Assembly: GCF_027579695.1 (NCBI RefSeq)
Contig: NC_083578.1
Span: 2,329,268 to 2,393,267 of the forward strand
From: Neoarius graeffei
Lineage: Eukaryota > Chordata > Actinopteri > Siluriformes > Ariidae
DNA: 64,000 bases
Direction of reading: 5' to 3'
Position numbers and translations under genes: made by a program
The notes under the pieces: generated by a model
Told to the model about the DNA's origin: nothing
What the model saw: only the letters and a program-made list of their open reading frames with translations
Database searches by the model: none
Shown: positions 58,667 to 64,000 of the stretch, in pieces
How the letters are laid out: each line of letters starts with the position of its first letter
Position numbering within the stretch: position 1 is the stretch's first letter

Positions 58667-58776
58667 CAATGAGGCCGGTGTAGGCAGTGAGACAGGCCTG
58701 GTAGTCATCGTTTGGACAGGTGCTGATGAATTCGTCACTCATCTGACAGTGTGTATGGAAATCCGCCAGTCTGGAC
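58667..58776 (-). CDS. gfra2: GDNF-family receptor alpha 2-like, domain 3 exon (SRLADF)
   Basis: This 110-bp exon lies between the acceptor TGTGTGTTTTCTAG and the donor GTGAGA. It encodes SRLADFHTHCQMSDEFISTC, then PNDDYQACLTAYTGLI. CRSRLADFHxNC and DNYQACLxxYxGxIG are signature segments of the GFR-alpha third domain, and NYQACLGSYAGMIG is the GFRA2 form. The first base completes a split Arg/Lys codon from an upstream exon that I could not find before 64,000; the upstream intron is therefore at least 5.2 kb. The downstream intron is only 447 bp and is largely CTGT-type repeat. Confidence 0.95.
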
Positions 58777-58817
58777 CTAGAAAACACACATATTGGGAAT
58801 GTTTTACAGGTCAAGAG

Positions 58818-58825
<8 letters not shown>

Positions 58826-58871
<46 letters not shown>

Positions 58872-58909
58872 TCACTGTGAATGAACACTCTCTCTACACA
58901 TTAAGTTAT

Positions 58910-58944
<35 letters not shown>
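58826..58944. repeat. (GT)n and (TC)n microsatellites
   Basis: About 21 GT units at 58826-58869 and about 14 TC units at 58915-58944, inside the gfra2 intron. Confidence 0.93.
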
Positions 58945-58950
<6 letters not shown>

Positions 58951-59169
58951 TGGACCCTGTGAGCTCGGTGGGTTTCAGAGATCGGGCTTCATTCATCCTG
59001 CAGCCAGAGAACACGTGCTTTTATTGCCATGACTGTTTACCAGTGTTACCAAAACAAAACAATATAAAAATTATCTCGAAAAACAGATAAATAAAGGAAA
59101 AGAAACTAATAATAAAATAATAAAATAATAAAGCACTAAACATGAATAGATATTAACTGAATAAAACAG

Positions 59170-59770
59170 ATGTATTCCACTGAATCATGAACATGACCAA
59201 AATGATTCACTGATTCACACTGATTTTTCGAGAGGAGCAAATATTGATAATAACCCAAAGATTCACTGAATCAAACATTGGATTCACTTAACGAGAGACA
59301 AGTGATTCTTCTCCATGACTGAAAGATTCAGTGATTCAAACACTGACTTTGTGAACGAGAGAGGAGTGAATCTTAGTCATGATGAAAAGATTCACTGAAT
59401 CACGCACTGATTCACTAAATCAGAAACACAAGTCTTGGTCAAGACTGAAAAATTGACAGATTCACTGAATGATAGAGGAGTGACTCTCAGTCATGACTGA
59501 AAGATTCACTGATTCATTCTGTGAGAGAAAGTGAATCTTTGTCATGACTGAAAGATTCTATGATTCAAACACTGACGCTGTGAACGAAGGAGGAGTGAAT
59601 CTTGGTCATGACCTTGAAATTTACTGATTCAAATTCTGACTTGGTGAATGAGAAATGAGTGAGTGACTCTCAGTCATTGATTCAAACATTGATTCACACA
59701 TTGAGAGAAACAAGCTAATCCTGGTCATTACTAAAAAGATTCACTGAATCAAGTGGCTTTGATCGGATCA
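59170..59770 (+). repeat. Degenerate intronic tandem repeat built on TGATTCA / GAATC
   Basis: Seven or eight diverged copies of about 70-85 bp run GATTCACTGATTCAAACACT, then GAACGAGAGAGGAGTGAATC, then TTGGTCATGACTGAAA. The heptamers TGATTCA and TGAATCA occur very often, close to AP-1-type sites. Copies are too diverged for recent expansion. Confidence 0.8.
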
Positions 59771-60664
59771 TACATTATTACAGATATGATTCACATAACT
59801 CACTGAATACTCGGTAAAATATCTGTTTGATCATGAAACTGATTCTTGCTATGTACAGGAATGAAAGGAATGACTCAGTGACCGATACCTGTTTCTTTAC
59901 AGTACGGACTCAGTCTGAATCATTTGGAAATGAATCGTGTCTAGTTCTTAACTGGGTTTAATTCCCATTCAGTTACATCAAATAGTTTAAAAAAACAAAA
60001 AAAACAAATAAACCTCTGAACGGGCCACACCCGCAAGCACCGACAGTGACGTGGAAAGTCTCTCAGATGGGTTGTTATATTCTGCAACGTGACTTTCACC
60101 AACGAAACCTTTAGAAAGATGAAAATTGGTAATGAAATCGATCTCTTTCTCTCCCTGATGATTTGTTTCAGAGAACTGTCAAACAGCGCAGGACAGGTGT
60201 TACTAACAGCCACCAAATTTCTCTCTCTCCTAAAACAGAGGTTAAAGTTTTCTTTTTTGCCCCCCCCCACACACACTTACAGATGTAATCCATCAGCAGG
60301 AAGTCGGCGTGCGGTCGGTCGGAGTTTCTCCGTGTCATTTTGCGAAACGGCTCAGCTGATCAGATTTCTTAACAACTCATTGTGAACTCCAACTTAAACA
60401 CGGTGTACCTTCACATCGGGTCGTTTCATGCCGCCTCGGGGGATGTTTTATAAAAGAGAAAATGCTGCTGTCAGCAATAATCAGGTCTCAGCCTTCCCTC
60501 ACAGCGCAAAGTGATTTTTGTCTCCTCGTTTGTTATTCCAGGATAAAACCAAATAAAACCCAAACCAACCGGAGACGTGAGCTGGGTGGGTTTCTGTCCT
60601 TCACTTTCATTCGTTTTTGGGTTTAAATGATTTATAACTAATCAAATAAAAGCAACAAATCAAC
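59771..60664. other. gfra2-like intron, no recognised element
   Basis: I searched this stretch for the next upstream exon. The only phase-compatible candidate (ending 60277) failed; see the rejected list. Confidence 0.4.
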
Positions 60665-60791
60665 AGAATGATGAATGATATGCAAATGAGGTATATGTGA
60701 CCTCATAACTAATATGTTTTGTGTCTTTTTTCCTTTTTAGGAAAATTCTTGATGTTTTTAACATTTTGTATTATTATTACTATGATTATAT

Positions 60792-61171
60792 CTCATCTCA
60801 TCTCATTATCTGTAGCTGCTTTATCCTGTTCTACAGGGTCGCAGGCGAGCTGGATCCTATCCCAGCTGACTACGGGCGAAAGGCGGGGTTCACCCTGGAC
60901 AAGTCGCCAGGTCATCACAGGGCTGACACATAGACACAGACAACCATTCACACTCACATTCACACCTACGGTCAATTTAGAGTCACCAGTTAACCTAACC
61001 TGCATGTCTTTGGACTGTGGGGGAAACCGGAGCACCCGGAGGAAACCCACGCGGACACGGGGAGAACATGCAAACTCCACACAGAAAGGCCCTCGCCGGC
61101 CACGGGGCTCGAACCCGGAACCTTTTTGCTGTGAGGCGACAGCGCTAACCACTACACCACCGTGCCACCCC
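60792..61171 (-). mobile_element. V-SINE, full length, minus strand
   Basis: The tRNA-like head at the 61171 side has an A-box-like GTGTAGTGGTTAGCGCTGTC and the B-box GGTTCGAGCC. Then come the V-SINE core, a lineage-specific 3' part (CCTGGCGACTTGTCCAGGGT) and an ATGAG-type tail at 60792. It is flanked by a perfect 13-bp duplication, ACTATGATTATAT, at 60779-60791 and 61172-61184. Completeness and perfect flanks suggest a recent insertion. Confidence 0.93.
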
Positions 61172-61448
61172 ACTATGATTATATAATATACACATATACA
61201 TACATGCATCTATTATATATTCAGCTCCATAATTATTGGCACTTTCTAAAAAAAAAAAAAACTCTTTCTGGTTAATTAGCATAATCTTACAGTATGTTGA
61301 TCATTTGTGTTGCTGAGTGATATGCAAATGAGGCACTTGTGACATCACATGCTTTCTGTGTTTCATTTTAGGTTTTTCTCGGAAAGCTGTTGTTTTTAGA
61401 ACTTTTGGCATGCAGTATAAAGTATTTTATTATAGTATACTATATGTA

Positions 61449-62240
61449 GGCGGCACGGTGGTGTAGTGGTTAGCGCTGTCGCTTCACAGCAAGAAGGTCT
61501 GGGTTCGAGCCCCGGGGCCGGCGAGGGCCTTTCTGTGCGGAGTTTGCATGTTGTCCACGTGGGTTTCCTCCGGGTGCTCTGGTTTCCCCCACAGTCCAAA
61601 GACATGCAGGTCAAGTTTATTTGTATAGCGCTTTTAACAATAAACATTGTCACAAAGCAGCTTTACAGAATTTGAACGACTTAAAACATGAGCTAATTTT
61701 ATCCCTAATCTATCCCCAATGATGAAGCCTGTGGCGACGGTGGCAAGGAAAAACTCCCTCAGACGACATGAGGAAGAAACCTCGAGAGGAACCAGACTCA
61801 AAAGGGAACCCATCCTCATTTGGGCAACAACAGACAGCCTGACTATAACATTAACAGTTTTAACAGGTATAACCCTCAACTGTCCTCATGGGGCCGTCCT
61901 TCACAGGAGTGGGATGATAAAACTCCGACCAGACACAGGGCACCAGGATGGATCAAGCAGGTCCGAGGGGCAGAAGAGGCCAGCATCTCAATCCCAGGAT
62001 CAACATGTAACTCAGAGGGACAGATTGGGGGGGGAAGGTTAGGTTAACTGGTGACTCTAAATTGAGCGTAGGTGTGAATGTGAGTGTGAATGGTTGTCTG
62101 TGTCTATGTGTCAGCCCTGTGATGACCTGGCGACTTGTCCAGGGTGAACCCCGCCTTTCGCCCGTAGTCAGCTGGGATAGGCTCCAGCTCGCCTGCGACC
62201 CTGTAGAAGGATAAAGCGGCTACAGATAATGAGATGAGAT
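61449..62240 (+). mobile_element. V-SINE, full length, split by a LINE end
   Basis: The head starts at 61449 and the tail of ATGAG units ends at 62240. It is bracketed by the perfect 10-bp duplication ACTATATGTA at 61439-61448 and 62241-62250. The SINE core is interrupted between GACATGCAG and GTTAGGTTAAC by a LINE 3' end in opposite orientation (61611-62037). Confidence 0.93.
61611..62037 (-). mobile_element. LINE 3' end nested in the SINE
   Basis: On the minus strand this matches the end of the LINE at 14067-15897: CTTGCCACCGTCGCCACAGG, AGCTCATGTTTTAAGTCGTT and ATACAAATAAACTTGAC. It is truncated at about 427 bp, and its tail faces the SINE head. The insertion postdates the SINE. Confidence 0.9.
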
Positions 62241-62335
62241 ACTATATGTATATTCATCTCCATAATTATTGGCACCTTTGATTTTTTTTTAAAATTGAAA
62301 CTTTCCTTCTGGTTAATTTGCATAATCTTACATAA

Positions 62336-63146
62336 ACTTCTAAATAAATCTAAAGATAAATTTTATACATATAAAGTAACTCTATCAATCAATTATTAAC
62401 AAATTCATGTGTCACATGTATTGGCATCCTGAGAAGTTCCTGGTAAATTTTAAAACTTTTTATTTCCTGTGTGTGTGTGTGTGTGTTATTTCCTCTACTT
62501 TTACGTCTGAAGGATGTTATACAAGTGGTAATGTCACAAGTACATCATTTGCAATATCACTGAATACTCTGAAAGCTTTGTTGTTTGTTTTTATGAACCG
62601 CAAATGAAAATTATGACACGAGTCTCTTTTTAATTACAAACTATGAGAAGTTGAGGTCTTTATTTTTCTCCATCTGTGATGCAAATGTGTTTTAAAACCT
62701 GGGAGTTAATCAGCGTGATTTAAGCGTCTCTGAACTGTATGTTGGCGATAACCTCAGGGAAATCCGCAGTGCTACGTGGCTGTGTTTCAAATCGAAGGCA
62801 GGCAATCAGGACACTTTATGTCCCACAGAGCTCGGGATAATGACGAGAACTCAGAAGTACTTCAACTTCATGTGGTTTGAACCATTTTCCCCAAACGCAG
62901 CTGTTTTCCACTTATAATTTCCCCCAAAAATCCATTCCAGAATAATAACGGAGTGAGTGTGATTTGGATCTGTAACGTTTAACCCTTTAGTGCACGATCA
63001 CATCATAAACATATCGTAGTGTAAGTAATAACTCCGAGTGCGCGGCTGCTGCTGTTCGACTGCTTGCTTTTATCTGCTTACAGTTGCATTTAATGTTCCT
63101 GGAAAACAAGTCAGTTCTTGTTCTCACTTAAATGATAGCAGCAATA

Positions 63147-63186
<40 letters not shown>

Positions 63187-63284
63187 CTCTCTCTCTCACA
63201 CACAGCCTTGTATTGACTGGGTGTCGGATTTGTTTCTCTAACAGATCAGCTGCTCAACCGTCTGTGACAAGCGCGTGTGTGTGG

Positions 63285-63315
<31 letters not shown>

Positions 63316-63369
63316 TGTGTGTGTGTGAGAACAGACTGAAGCAATCCCTTAGACTACAGTCTGCAACTA
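62336..63369. other. Intronic sequence with CT and GT microsatellites
   Basis: CT units at 63151-63200 and GT units at 63276-63328. A short piece near 63060-63130 resembles the repeat at 18270-18330. No exon was found. Confidence 0.5.
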
Positions 63370-63840
63370 ACACCAACAGTGATGAAATGTCTCATTAATT
63401 AACACTTTAATGAACACTAATTAACACCTAAACTATTTATTTAAAACATTATATTTAATTAACTGTTCAATTAACACCGATAGTGATGAAATGCCTCGTT
63501 AACATCCACACAGCTCAGTTAACATCGTGCTCCATTAACTGTACTTAAAATATAGACACCTGTAATTCTCACCTGTGATGTCCAATTAACACCACATATT
63601 CAATTAACCCCTTAATTAACAGGTGCTCAGGTAAGCGTGTAATTAAGACGTGATGGACAATTAACACCAGGTGTATAATTAACTCTATAATTAGCAGATA
63701 TGTTTGATAGTTAATGTTTGATTAACTCTTTAATTAACATGATAGCATTTTTAAATAGATACCTTCACTGTGCAATTAAGTACCTAATTAACACCCATGA
63801 TGTTCAATTAACACTCAGTGTTTAATGAACTCTGTCTGTA
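63370..63840. repeat. Degenerate cluster of TTAATTAACAC motifs
   Basis: More than a dozen copies of AATTAAC or its relatives occur in 470 bp, with the longer phrase AGTGATGAAATG...CTCATTAATTAAC repeated at 63378 and 63485. Copies are irregular in spacing. It is either an old minisatellite or a homeodomain-type (TAATTA) site cluster. Confidence 0.6.
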
Positions 63841-64000
63841 ACCTTTTCAACGTTGCACTTTTTCCAGCCACAGAAGACAGAAATCATTTTTCTCTCCATA
63901 ACATGATGGTCGGATCTGATTCCATATTCCATTATTCGACACGCAGGCTGGGAATGTCTCGCTCGCTAAACTCAGAAGTTTCCAACCTCTGATTCGGAAA

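Larger units (their letters stand above)
60665..62335. repeat. Tandem duplication, each copy later hit by a SINE
   Basis: The left shoulders at 60671 and 61318 share GATATGCAAATGAGG then GTGAC and a TTTT-AGG. The right shoulders at 61220 and 62250 share CTCCATAATTATTGGCAC, then CTTTCTGGTTAATT or CTTCTGGTTAATTT, and GCATAATCTTACA. Between the shoulders, copy 1 has a SINE on the minus strand and copy 2 a SINE on the plus strand. Confidence 0.75.

Noticed and set aside
58253..58871. Frames rich in CLTVCLSVSLS
   Set aside because: They come from the CTGT/CTCA repeat in a short gfra2 intron and the GT tract beyond it.
60277..60359. Possible upstream gfra2 exon ending LMDYICK on the minus strand (phase-compatible with SRLADF)
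   Set aside because: The match is limited to YICK. The expected cysteines upstream are absent, an in-frame TGA stands at 60360-60362, and the true exon should be long and cysteine-rich. It is probably chance.
61449..61530. Possible tRNA gene
   Set aside because: A- and B-box-like sequences are present but there is no complete cloverleaf. They belong to the SINE head, repeated at 3.7 and 61.1 kb.

Overview
The window looks like teleost fish DNA. The evidence is CA/GT, GA/CT and TCTA microsatellites throughout, several teleost-type repeat families (Tc1/mariner, a THAP-bearing TTAA transposon, piggyBac- and Harbinger-like MITEs, a tRNA-headed V-SINE, L2-like LINE ends, Penelope-like debris) and one vertebrate gene with canonical GT/AG introns. 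I cannot name the species; an otophysan fish is only a guess. Nothing prokaryotic is present. Long open frames over the minisatellites are by-products of repeat units without stops.

Layout. 1-8.9 kb: a broken Tc1-like fragment at the left edge, a nearly intact Tc1-like transposon inside a TCTA microsatellite, a SINE composite, and degenerate low-copy repeats. 9.0-17.3 kb: a 15-bp minisatellite (about 350 units in two blocks) split by a 5'-truncated LINE, with nested piggyBac-like, Harbinger-like and SINE insertions. 17.3-19.3 kb: sparse, with one weak candidate exon. 19.3-35.4 kb: one continuous 16.1-kb array of a 26-bp CpG-rich unit (about 620 copies) with higher-order repeats. 35.4-46.5 kb: a 1.64-kb transposon bounded by TTAA that carries THAP-protein exons and the start of a second, convergent gene; a Penelope-like hairpin fragment; and two inverted purine/pyrimidine minisatellites. 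46.5-64 kb: the 3' part of a minus-strand GDNF-family receptor alpha gene, best matched by GFRA2. Its five exons lie between 48,248 and 58,776, and its introns hold more repeats. The remaining 5' exons lie beyond the right edge.

The only host gene I can support firmly is the gfra2-like gene. Its five exons join in a consistent reading frame: the end of the third cysteine-rich domain, a variable linker with an N-glycosylation site, and a hydrophobic tail typical of a GPI-anchored co-receptor for RET.

The most unusual content is the pair of minisatellite systems. In both, the common unit variants are the CpG, TpG and CpA states of the same positions, as expected if methylation-driven deamination created the diversity and local reamplification spread it as 389-bp and 467-bp higher-order units. 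The THAP transposon remnant, with an identical CRE-containing box facing each of two convergent genes, is the most interesting mobile element.
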